From contig SLHS01000079.1 in assembly GCA_007136035.1 (NCBI GenBank), forward strand, positions 1 through 7,143: DNA of 7,143 bases. The letters are read 5' to 3'. This DNA is from Patescibacteria group bacterium (GTDB lineage Bacteria > Patescibacteriota > Dojkabacteria > SC72 > T1SED10-24). Under the pieces are notes generated by a model. It saw only the letters and a list, made by a program, of their open reading frames with translations. It was not told the origin of the DNA and did no database searches. Of this stretch, positions 1-5,427 are shown one piece after another; position 1 is the first letter of the stretch; the number at the start of each line of letters is the position of its first letter. Position numbers and translations under genes: made by a program.

Positions 1-1
1 A

Positions 2-73
2 AAATACGATCCTGATCATATTGTTCATAATATTGAAGATCTAGAAAAAGTTCTTAGTGAAATTTCTACTTAA
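2..73 (+). CDS. C-terminal tail of a gene starting upstream of the window (partial)
   Basis: An open frame runs from the window edge to a TAA at 71-73 and gives 23 residues, with the readable stretch YDPDHIVHNIEDLEKVLSEI near the end. The composition looks like the last amphipathic helix of a soluble protein. The pattern 'D-hydrophobic-hydrophobic, short turn, helix' resembles the end of HAD-type phosphatases, but the piece is far too short to assign a family. The adjoining promoter and the orphan gene at 114 lie on the same strand, so this gene ends just before or partly inside that promoter (its putative -35 position is within these codons). Confidence that it is a genuine gene end is moderate, because the segment is short. 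Confidence 0.4.
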   Translation, partial: KYDPDHIVHNIEDLEKVLSEIST

Positions 74-85
74 TTGTTGTATAAT
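57..85 (+). promoter_or_regulatory. Probable sigma70-type promoter of the 114-806 gene
   Basis: A perfect -10 hexamer TATAAT lies at 80-85. Seventeen bases upstream is GTGAAA (57-62), four of six matches to TTGACA. Transcription would start near base 92, leaving a leader of about 22 bases before the ATG at 114. The leader has no purine-rich Shine-Dalgarno sequence. The -10 sits inside the first copy of the repeated module described at 67-115. Confidence 0.45.
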
Positions 86-115
86 AATATCGTAATTACT
101 TAATTACAACATAAT
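67..115 (+). repeat. Two-copy promoter-like module TACTTAATT-N5-ATAAT, possible operator
   Basis: TACTTAATT followed by five variable bases and ATAAT occurs at 67-85 and again at 97-115, exactly 30 bases apart. The first copy contains the -10 hexamer and the second ends in the start codon region. The five variable bases are GTTGT in the first copy and ACAAC in the second, which are reverse complements. As a result the direct repeat also contains an inverted repeat, TGTTGTA (75-81) and TACAACA (105-111). A protein bound at both copies would sit on nearly the same DNA face and cover the promoter. The AT-rich composition makes chance matches easier. Confidence 0.35.
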
Positions 116-806
116 GGGCGAAAAATTAAAATGTTTTGAAAAATCCTCTGCCCAAAAAGAAGACAGTCCAAAATTGGACTTAGGGAGTTTTTACTCTTTA
201 TCTCAAAGATCTGAAGGGCTTTCTAATGTCCCAGAAAAAGTTCTCAAAGACTTTGTTTACGAACTAGATGATGTTGAGGATGTATTGTATATTTTCAAAT
301 TTATTTCAGACGAAGAAATGTATTCAAGAATATCTAATAAAGAAAAATCCTCTTTTGTTAATATAGAGGAGAAAGAACAGAAAAAACTAAGAGAATTAGC
401 AACCCTTTTTAGTGCTTTTTTATCAGATGAACCTATTTTATGTGAGAATACTTCCATTGGTATTGGTGAGGAAGGTCCTTTCATAGCATATGTTAACAAG
501 AATTCTCAAAGATTAGATATCTCTTGGAAAAACGATAGCGGAGATAATCATATTTTTGAAAAACTTTTGATTAGAACTAATGCAAAAGCAGGTGACTATC
601 CAAAAAATTTGAGATCTTTTGGGAAACTTAATATTTTCTTAGATGAAGAGAAAGTAATCAATGTAAAATTTTCTGGAGATGCAAGTAAAAAAGATCCGGA
701 ATTCTTTCCTAGTTATGCACCAGGTTACCTAAGAAATTTTGAAGAGGAATTTAAAGAGTTTTTCGGCAAAAGTTTTAAAACCGATAATATTAAAGTTCAG
801 TTTTAG
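114..806 (+). CDS. Unrecognised soluble acidic protein, 230 residues
   Basis: I do not recognise this protein. It has no signal peptide or membrane segment, so it is probably cytoplasmic. Residues 1-35 are polar and likely disordered. Residues 38-105 look helical, with acidic and lysine-rich stretches. Residues 107-190 alternate in a beta-strand pattern (for example 'GPFIAYVNKN', 'LDISWKN', 'KLNIFLDEEKVINVKFSG'). The end (205-221) is an amphipathic, Phe/Glu-rich helix. The start is fixed by an in-frame TAA at 93-95 with only this ATG after it. Its last 17 bases overlap the end of the convergent RNHCP gene (TAG at 804-806). It has its own promoter and base composition like its neighbours. A stretch at residues 38-51 (NVPEKVLKDFVYEL) faintly resembles the block shared by the three small genes at 4089-5333, possibly by chance. 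Confidence 0.8.
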   Translation: MGEKLKCFEKSSAQKEDSPKLDLGSFYSLSQRSEGLSNVPEKVLKDFVYELDDVEDVLYIFKFISDEEMYSRISNKEKSSFVNIEEKEQKKLRELATLFSAFLSDEPILCENTSIGIGEEGPFIAYVNKNSQRLDISWKNDSGDNHIFEKLLIRTNAKAGDYPKNLRSFGKLNIFLDEEKVINVKFSGDASKKDPEFFPSYAPGYLRNFEEEFKEFFGKSFKTDNIKVQF

Positions 807-1173
807 TACTTCCATAGAGTTGCGTTTTTACCTCTTCAATGTATTTTGGATTTTTACAAAGTTTTAATATCTTTTCACTGTCATCATCCCCTGCTATTCT
901 ATTTTTACCTTCTTTCTTGCATTTCTTACATTTGTGAACTATCATTAACTCTCCTAATTTATTTTTGCCATATTTGTCTATCTTCCCCTTTTTAAAGGTT
1001 ATATCGACTGGTTCCATAATGCCTTGACATTGAGAATTTCTATCTCCAGGTCTTTTCTCATCTATGTGTTTTGAATGTAAACAATTAGGGCAGTGATTTC
1101 TGTTTCTTGTACCGATATATTCATCCGTTTTAACTAAAAGCTTACAATTTTCACACTTAAATGATTTATTCAT
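790..1173 (-). CDS. RNHCP domain-containing zinc-ribbon protein, 127 residues
   Basis: The family signature is plain: residues 25-29 read RNHCP, followed by N-CL-H-SKH-D and PGDR (42-45). Then come C49-QG-M-P, ELMIVHKC (75-82) and NRIAGDDD (91-98). Cysteine pairs C7/C10, C28/C31 and C82/C85 with C49 and H27 could bind zinc. Function of RNHCP proteins is not established; a nucleic-acid-binding role is only a guess from the zinc-ribbon look. I chose the ATG at 1173 because the conserved domain begins immediately after it (MNKSFKCENC). The longer frame starts with TTG at 1236, inside the divergent yibE/F gene, and adds 21 residues not typical of the family. No Shine-Dalgarno sequence precedes the start. 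The stop (TAA, 792-790) lies inside the end of the 114-806 gene. Confidence 0.88.
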   Translation of the reverse strand: MNKSFKCENCKLLVKTDEYIGTRNRNHCPNCLHSKHIDEKRPGDRNSQCQGIMEPVDITFKKGKIDKYGKNKLGELMIVHKCKKCKKEGKNRIAGDDDSEKILKLCKNPKYIEEVKTQLYGSTKTEL

Positions 1174-1179
1174 AAAAAC

Positions 1180-1208
1180 TTGTTCTTTTTTTAAAGAAAT
1201 AATATCAT
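1180..1208 (+). promoter_or_regulatory. Possible promoter of yibE/F, giving a leaderless mRNA
   Basis: TTGTTC (1180-1185), a 17-base spacer and TATCAT (1203-1208) precede the ATG at 1215 with six bases between. A start of transcription seven positions after the -10 would fall on the A of the ATG. The -35 matches only three of six positions and the -10 five of six. No Shine-Dalgarno sequence is present, which fits a leaderless transcript. Alone this would be weak; it gains weight from the same spacing at mutL and uvrB. Confidence 0.3.
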
Positions 1209-1236
1209 TTATATATGAAAAATGTTCTAAAAACAA
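1208..1236 (-). promoter_or_regulatory. Possible promoter of the RNHCP gene
   Basis: On the minus strand TTGTTT (1236-1231), a 17-base spacer and TATAAA (1213-1208) form a plausible promoter, three of six and five of six matches to consensus. Transcription would start near 1201, giving a leader of about 28 bases. The element lies over the first codons of yibE/F and touches the proposed yibE/F -10, so the two divergent promoters would exclude each other. The surrounding sequence is very AT-rich, so confidence is low. Confidence 0.3.
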
Positions 1237-2324
1237 TAATTCTTTTTTTACTTTTGTTTCTTTCGTTTACAAATTTGTCCCTTTCTTTTGAAAACGATGG
1301 ATATAATTATCACAGAGGGATTGTCGAAGAAGTGGTTTCTGTAGAAAAAACTGAGATAGAAGGGCTAGACGATGTTCAGGTAGAGACTACACTGAGTGTT
1401 CGTTTGATAGAAAAGAATGAGATAGTAGAAATAGATGTTGTTAGTTTAAAAAACCAAATAACTCGGGAATATTCCGTGGGCGACAGAGTAATTCTTTCTG
1501 AGTTTTTAATGCCAGATGGTCAAACATCCTACTCTATTGTTTCTTATGATCGTCAAAATACACTTCTACTTCTTTTTATAATATTTTTGGTTCTTGCATT
1601 AATTATTTCTTCAAAACGAACAATAGGTGCTGTTCTTGGTTTGATTTTTTCATTTTTTATGATTTTCACATTTTTAATCCCACAAATTCTTTCAGGGGCA
1701 AATCCCGTTTTTATATCTATTTTTACGGCAATTATAATTATTCCTGTGAATTTCTATCTTTCTCATGGTTTTAATAAAAAAACAAGTGTTGCTATTTTTA
1801 GTACAGTTATAGCGTTGATAATAACAGGATTATTAGCATTAATTTTTATGGGAGCTGCTAATATAACAGGGCAAGGGTTGGAAGAAACTATGCTTATTAC
1901 AACAATGGTTAATAGTTCGATAAACATTGAAGGTTTGTTATTGGCGGGTGTCATTATAGGTACTCTTGGTGTTTTAGATGATATCACTATCTCTCAAGTT
2001 GCTATTGTTCAACAAATATCTGAAGTTGGTGAAAAATTAGAATCTACAGAAATCTTTACAAGAGCCATGAGTATTGGTAAAGATCATATGGCTTCAATGA
2101 TTAATACTTTAGTTTTAGTTTATACTGGTGCTGCTATGCCTCTTTTAATTATTTTTGTAAACGCACAACTTCCACTAAATTATGTCTTAAGCTTGGAAGT
2201 CGTTAGTATAGAGATTGTGAGAACATTAGTAGGTACAATAGGTTTGGTATCAGCAATACCTATTACTACTTTTATTGCTACAATCGTTTTTAAGAAAAAA
2301 GTACAGAAAAAACTAAATATTTAA
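1215..2324 (+). CDS. YibE/F family membrane protein, 369 residues
   Basis: This is an integral membrane protein of the YibE/F family, whose biochemical role is unknown; a transporter or permease-like function is often assumed. Residues 1-25 form a signal peptide or first membrane anchor. Residues 26-115 are a beta-rich domain expected outside the membrane. About seven membrane segments follow, near 116-133, 136-159, 163-182, 190-212, 236-254, 293-316 and 334-359. Family landmarks are SHGFNKKT (183-190), GTLGVLDDITISQ (249-261) and GKDHMASMINTLVLVYTGA (288-306), the last followed by a Pro-containing membrane helix. The C-terminus is a short basic tail, as for a cytoplasmic end. The length is typical of the fused YibE-YibF form. 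The gene is divergent from the RNHCP gene and ends 4 bases from convergent mutL. No terminator hairpin is visible. Confidence 0.92.
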   Translation: MKNVLKTIILFLLLFLSFTNLSLSFENDGYNYHRGIVEEVVSVEKTEIEGLDDVQVETTLSVRLIEKNEIVEIDVVSLKNQITREYSVGDRVILSEFLMPDGQTSYSIVSYDRQNTLLLLFIIFLVLALIISSKRTIGAVLGLIFSFFMIFTFLIPQILSGANPVFISIFTAIIIIPVNFYLSHGFNKKTSVAIFSTVIALIITGLLALIFMGAANITGQGLEETMLITTMVNSSINIEGLLLAGVIIGTLGVLDDITISQVAIVQQISEVGEKLESTEIFTRAMSIGKDHMASMINTLVLVYTGAAMPLLIIFVNAQLPLNYVLSLEVVSIEIVRTLVGTIGLVSAIPITTFIATIVFKKKVQKKLNI

Positions 2325-2328
2325 TCCA

Positions 2329-4056
2329 TCATATCCTCTGAAATTTTTTATCTAATTCTTTTTTTGAAATTTTCCAAATAATAGGTCTACCATGAGGACA
2401 AGTAGTAGAATTATCGCATTTTTTAAGTTCAAAAAGAATATCTTCCATCTCTTCTCTACTTAAATGTTGACCTGCTCTTACACTAGCATGACAAGCTATT
2501 ACAGAAATCATATCCCCTTCAAACTTTTCAATATCTTTTTGAGATTCCGATTCTGAGATTAAATCTTTAAAGAATTTTTCAAAATCTGAATTTACTAATA
2601 TACTAGGAACTTCAGAAATTTTAACTAAGTTATCATTAATTTCAAAGTCAAAGCCAAAAGATTTAAAGATATTTTCATTTTCTTGTATAAAAAGTATTTC
2701 TAACTCAGAAAGTTCTATTTCTAGTGGAATTAATAAATTTTGCACTTCTACAGAATTTTTTCTGTATTGTTTTTGTATCTTTTCATAAAATATTCTTTCT
2801 GAAGCAGCATGTTGATCTATTATCCAAATTTCGTTTTCAAATTGAATAATAATGTACATATTAAAAATTTGGTAATAGACATTATTATTTTGTTGTTCTT
2901 CACTTTTACTGAAAAGATTTGTGTTTGGTAGAGATTCTACTTTATTCTTTTCAATTTCCTTATTCTTGAGCAATTGTTCGGAAAATTTTAAACCGGAACT
3001 AACATTATAGCTTGATTGCTTTTTATAATTAATTTCTGTGGGTTTATCTCTGAATGTTGTAGTTTCTTGTGTGGAATATTCTTTTAATGCTTGTTTTACA
3101 GCTTCCTCAACGGCAGTATATACCCTAAATGGATTCATAAATCGCACTTCTTCCTTTTTAGGATGTACATTTATATCGACAAGTGAAGTTTTCATTTCAA
3201 TATTTATTATGAAAGGTACTTTTTTACCTTCTGGTACAAATCGAGAAAAACCTTCCAGAACTGCTCTTGCAATACCCTTATCATAAACGGGTCTTTTATT
3301 TATGAACACATATTGATGTATTGTTTTATTAAAATTGTGTTCCGGACGAGCAACATATCCTGTTATTTTCATCCCCTCCCCATCAAAGTAAAGAGGCAAA
3401 ATATCTTTTGTAAAGTCACCTTTTAGCACATTAGTTATTCGGGTCCTAAAATCTTTTGTTTTTGGTAAGTTATAAAGTTGCTTGTTATTATGAGAAAAAG
3501 TGAAATGTATTTCTGGATATGCTAAAAAATATGGTATTAATATTTCCAAAATTTTCCTGTATTCTGTACTTTCTGCACGCAAATATTTTAATCTTGCCGG
3601 TATATCCTTGAAAAGGTTCTCTACTATTACTGTTGTACCCGTGTCTCTTGGAGTTTTTGTAGGCTCAGATATTTCTATACCCTTACCTATTACTTTGTAA
3701 GCATAATCCTCATCCTTTTCTTTAGAAATCATAGATACAGAAGACACAGAGACAATAGTTGAGAGAGCTTCACCCCTAAAACCCATTGAAAGTATTTCAT
3801 TCAAATCTTCAAGGTTTTTTATTTTACTAGTTGTATGTGCTTCGAAAACCTTGGCTAAGTCTTTTTTGTCTACACCAATACCATTGTCAGATATCTCAAT
3901 ATAGCTAATTCCACCATTTTTTATTTTTATGTCAATTTTGTCAGATTTTGCATCTACTGAGTTATCTAAAAGTTCCTTCACTACAGAAGAAGGCCTTTCT
4001 ATAACCTCACCGGCTGCAATTTGATTGACAACTTCTTGAGAAAGTTTTTGGATCAT
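2329..4056 (-). CDS. mutL: DNA mismatch repair protein MutL, endonuclease type, 575 residues
   Basis: MutL couples mismatch recognition by MutS to strand nicking and removal. The N-terminal GHKL ATPase has catalytic E28 in VVKELLDNSVDA, DNGIGV (57-62), TTSKI and GFRGEAL (near 93-99). The transducer domain includes the conserved stretch VDINVHPKKEEVRF. A short polar linker (about 340-385) joins it to the C-terminal domain, which carries the nicking-nuclease motif DQHAASERIFYE (414-425; pattern DQHA-x2-E-x4-E). It also has ACHASVRAG (521-529) and CPHGRP (553-558), the metal-binding set of MutH-independent MutL. QNLLIP (439-444) fits the beta-clamp-binding motif. The protein is slightly shorter than common MutL (about 600-630 residues), through the linker. 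The start matches the family N-terminus. It lies 32 bases after gene C and may be co-transcribed with it, but also has its own TATAAT. It ends with TGA. Confidence 0.97.
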   Translation of the reverse strand: MIQKLSQEVVNQIAAGEVIERPSSVVKELLDNSVDAKSDKIDIKIKNGGISYIEISDNGIGVDKKDLAKVFEAHTTSKIKNLEDLNEILSMGFRGEALSTIVSVSSVSMISKEKDEDYAYKVIGKGIEISEPTKTPRDTGTTVIVENLFKDIPARLKYLRAESTEYRKILEILIPYFLAYPEIHFTFSHNNKQLYNLPKTKDFRTRITNVLKGDFTKDILPLYFDGEGMKITGYVARPEHNFNKTIHQYVFINKRPVYDKGIARAVLEGFSRFVPEGKKVPFIINIEMKTSLVDINVHPKKEEVRFMNPFRVYTAVEEAVKQALKEYSTQETTTFRDKPTEINYKKQSSYNVSSGLKFSEQLLKNKEIEKNKVESLPNTNLFSKSEEQQNNNVYYQIFNMYIIIQFENEIWIIDQHAASERIFYEKIQKQYRKNSVEVQNLLIPLEIELSELEILFIQENENIFKSFGFDFEINDNLVKISEVPSILVNSDFEKFFKDLISESESQKDIEKFEGDMISVIACHASVRAGQHLSREEMEDILFELKKCDNSTTCPHGRPIIWKISKKELDKKFQRI

Positions 4057-4062
4057 AAGTGA

Positions 4063-4068
4063 ATTATA
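4063..4068 (-). promoter_or_regulatory. -10 element placed for a leaderless mutL mRNA
   Basis: The 32-base gap between gene C and mutL holds a perfect TATAAT on the minus strand. Exactly six bases (TCACTT) separate it from the ATG at 4056, so the expected transcription start is the A of the start codon. The -35 position, 17 bases upstream (4091-4086, TAGATT), is poor and overlaps the stop codon of gene C. No Shine-Dalgarno sequence occurs before the ATG. Confidence 0.5.
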
Positions 4069-4088
4069 GAGGGTTTTAGATTAGGAAT

Positions 4089-4514
4089 CTAGTTTTCCTC
4101 GTCAATAATTTTACTACCAGGAAAAGTAAGAACTGCTTCACCAAAAAGACACTTAGAGGCTGTTCCCTCATCCGAATTTTTTCTTATTTCTTCTAAGTTT
4201 TCTAAAACAGTTTTGTATTCATTTGAAACTAAACTTTTAATTTTTTCCGGAGTTTTTCTATTTAAAACAGGTAAAAATTCATCTACTGTGGTTTCTATTA
4301 TTTTCCTGTTTACATTAAGATCCTTTTTGTTAACAGCAAATTCCAAAAGAATATCAGTATAAAGTAGTATTTCTTTTTCACTTGAGCTTCTAACAACTTT
4401 AGTTAATTGTGAAAGGAATAAATCATAACATTCTGGATGTAATTCTTGTAATTTACCGTACAGACCTGATTCTGCATATCTATCACTTTTATTTCCTAAA
4501 ATTTCTTTTTCCAT
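4089..4514 (-). CDS. Gene C: small helical protein of the A-B-C operon, 141 residues
   Basis: I do not recognise this protein. It has no signal peptide or membrane span and looks almost wholly helical between residues 18 and 112, with a loose, glycine-containing tail. Residues 67-82 read NVNRKIIETTVDEFLP and align without gaps to blocks in genes A and B (7 of 16 identical to B, 5 of 16 to A, with the closing proline shared by all). Its start codon overlaps the stop of gene B by one base (TAATG at 4516-4512), the arrangement expected for translational coupling. It ends in TAG 32 bases before mutL. The family relation to A and B is inferred from short blocks and similar size; the function is unknown. 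Confidence 0.75.
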   Translation of the reverse strand: MEKEILGNKSDRYAESGLYGKLQELHPECYDLFLSQLTKVVRSSSEKEILLYTDILLEFAVNKKDLNVNRKIIETTVDEFLPVLNRKTPEKIKSLVSNEYKTVLENLEEIRKNSDEGTASKCLFGEAVLTFPGSKIIDEEN

Positions 4515-4903
4515 TATATAGTTTTATCATTTAATATAATCGTTTCTATAAAGGCTTTTTTACACTTATTCTTAAATTCTGGGGCTTCATAATCTTCTAT
4601 AATGATTTTCCCTAAAGTATTTGCAACTTTTGTAATTCGTCTTGTTTTTATTACTTCCCCTGAAACTTTAGCTATTGGGTAAAACTCTTCAACCAATCTA
4701 GTTATTATTAAGTCTCGAACATCTGAACTTAACTCTGAATTATCCAAGATTCCTACACTATATTCAATCTGTTCAAAAGATTCTGTACCCTTGTCTCTAA
4801 AAGCTGCTTCTAGCATAGTATCAAGGTGTGAATTTGCACCTTCTAAAGTTTGAAAATTTGATTCCGATTCAAAATTATTCAATGTTTCTTTCATTAATAG
4901 CAT
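4514..4903 (-). CDS. Gene B: small helical protein of the A-B-C operon, 129 residues
   Basis: I do not recognise this protein. It is predicted soluble and mainly helical after a polar N-terminus of about 24 residues. Residues 61-76 (DVRDLIITRLVEEFYP) match the block shared with A and C. Residues 25-76 can be laid against 42-93 of A without a gap, though with only about eight identities. Further on, LGKIIIED (97-104) resembles LKIVMDD of A. The reading frame begins inside gene A, with an overlap of 29 bases to ATG 4903. A second ATG at 4894 (residue 4) is an equally possible start. Neither has a Shine-Dalgarno sequence, so translation may depend on ribosomes finishing A. It ends in the TAATG junction with C. 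Confidence 0.75.
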   Translation of the reverse strand: MLLMKETLNNFESESNFQTLEGANSHLDTMLEAAFRDKGTESFEQIEYSVGILDNSELSSDVRDLIITRLVEEFYPIAKVSGEVIKTRRITKVANTLGKIIIEDYEAPEFKNKCKKAFIETIILNDKTI

Positions 4904-5333
4904 TTAATATTTTAAATAAAGAGGCAGCTATTTGCCCTTTATACTGTTGAGATATTTGCTTATCATCCATAACTATTTTTAACTTTTCTACCATGTCTTG
5001 CAAATGTTCAAGCTTTACTTCTTCTAAACCTTCTTTAATGTTTTCCTCTAATTTGGGGAGCAACTTTTCTGCTATACCTGCCATTATTGCATTACCAACA
5101 TTACTTCCATTGCACTTTAGAGGGGTTGTTTCTATAACTTTCTGTACTTTTTGAAGACATCTATTATTTTTTGTCTCCTCTTCTAAAATTATTAAACTAT
5201 CAATTTTTGAATCAACACCTGAAACTTCTTCCTCAAACAATAAATATGATACAAAAATATCCTCTTTAGCACCTTCCTCTTCAGGAGTAATATCTTTTAA
5301 ATTTTTAAAATCAGAACTTTCAAAATCTATCAT
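4875..5333 (-). CDS. Gene A: first protein of the A-B-C operon, small acidic, 152 residues
   Basis: I do not recognise this protein. It is acidic, lacks signal or membrane segments and appears helical from about residue 25 onward. Residues 78-93 (NVGNAIMAGIAEKLLP) form the block shared with B and C, followed by a charged helical stretch (96-118) and LKIVMDD (118-124). The start ATG at 5333 is the first usable one: an ATG five bases upstream is out of frame and meets a stop at once. It lies about 22 bases after the predicted transcription start of a strong promoter. The leader has no Shine-Dalgarno sequence. It is the first gene of a minus-strand operon continuing to B, C and probably mutL, and is divergent from uvrB. 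Two cysteines (59, 74) are not arranged as a metal site. Confidence 0.78.
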   Translation of the reverse strand: MIDFESSDFKNLKDITPEEEGAKEDIFVSYLLFEEEVSGVDSKIDSLIILEEETKNNRCLQKVQKVIETTPLKCNGSNVGNAIMAGIAEKLLPKLEENIKEGLEEVKLEHLQDMVEKLKIVMDDKQISQQYKGQIAASLFKILNAINERNIE

Positions 5334-5362
5334 AACATGAAAGGATTAATTAAAACGTTGCT

Positions 5363-5391
5363 ATTATATCATTTTTGCAATTTTCTTTCAA
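5363..5391 (-). promoter_or_regulatory. Strong consensus promoter of the A-B-C(-mutL) operon
   Basis: On the minus strand TTGAAA (5391-5386), a spacer of exactly 17 bases and TATAAT (5368-5363) give five of six and six of six consensus matches. Transcription should begin near 5356, about 22 bases before the ATG of gene A. It is the best promoter in the window. Its -35 abuts the proposed -35 of uvrB on the other strand. Confidence 0.65.
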
Positions 5392-5420
5392 TATACAAAA
5401 AGTTAATATCTTGTTAAAAT
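5392..5420 (+). promoter_or_regulatory. Probable uvrB promoter with extended -10, leaderless start
   Basis: TGTTAAAAT (5412-5420) is an extended -10 (TG, one base, TAAAAT). TATACA (5392-5397), 17 bases upstream of the hexamer, matches the -35 consensus at four of six positions. Seven bases separate the -10 from the ATG at 5428, so transcription would start at 5427 or 5428. No SOS-type operator is recognisable in this gap. Confidence 0.5.
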
Positions 5421-5427
5421 ACCCTTT

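Noticed and set aside
257..499. Minus-strand open frame of 80 codons inside the 114-806 gene
   Set aside because: It lies wholly within a longer gene, has no promoter or ribosome site and no recognisable motif; a shadow frame.
772..781. Palindrome GTTTTAAAAC near the end of the 114-806 gene as a terminator
   Set aside because: It has no loop, little G+C and no following T-run.
1183..1198. Hairpin TTCTTT, four-base loop, AAAGAA in the RNHCP leader
   Set aside because: The six-base stem is almost all A-T and would be very weak; expected by chance in such sequence, and not a riboswitch or terminator.
1174..1236. A TTG-initiated extension of the RNHCP protein by 21 residues
   Set aside because: It would overlap the divergent yibE/F start and adds sequence unlike the family, whose cysteine motif normally begins close to the N-terminus. 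The ATG at 1173 fits better.
1763..1987. Minus-strand open frame inside yibE/F
   Set aside because: Antisense reflection of hydrophobic membrane codons; yibE/F is certain in this region.
3038..3700. Two plus-strand open frames inside mutL (3038-3286 and 3500-3700)
   Set aside because: They are antisense to well-conserved MutL coding sequence and show no features of their own.
4904..4914. TAAAAT on the minus strand just before gene B as a separate promoter
   Set aside because: It has no usable -35 and only five bases to the ATG; AT-rich sequence yields such hexamers readily. Kept only as weak support for the leaderless pattern.
5334..5427. SOS (LexA) operator before uvrB
   Set aside because: No CTGT-N8-ACAG or GAAC-N4-GTTC type dyad is present; TTAATTAA (5346-5353) and TTGCAA are simple palindromes common in AT-rich DNA.
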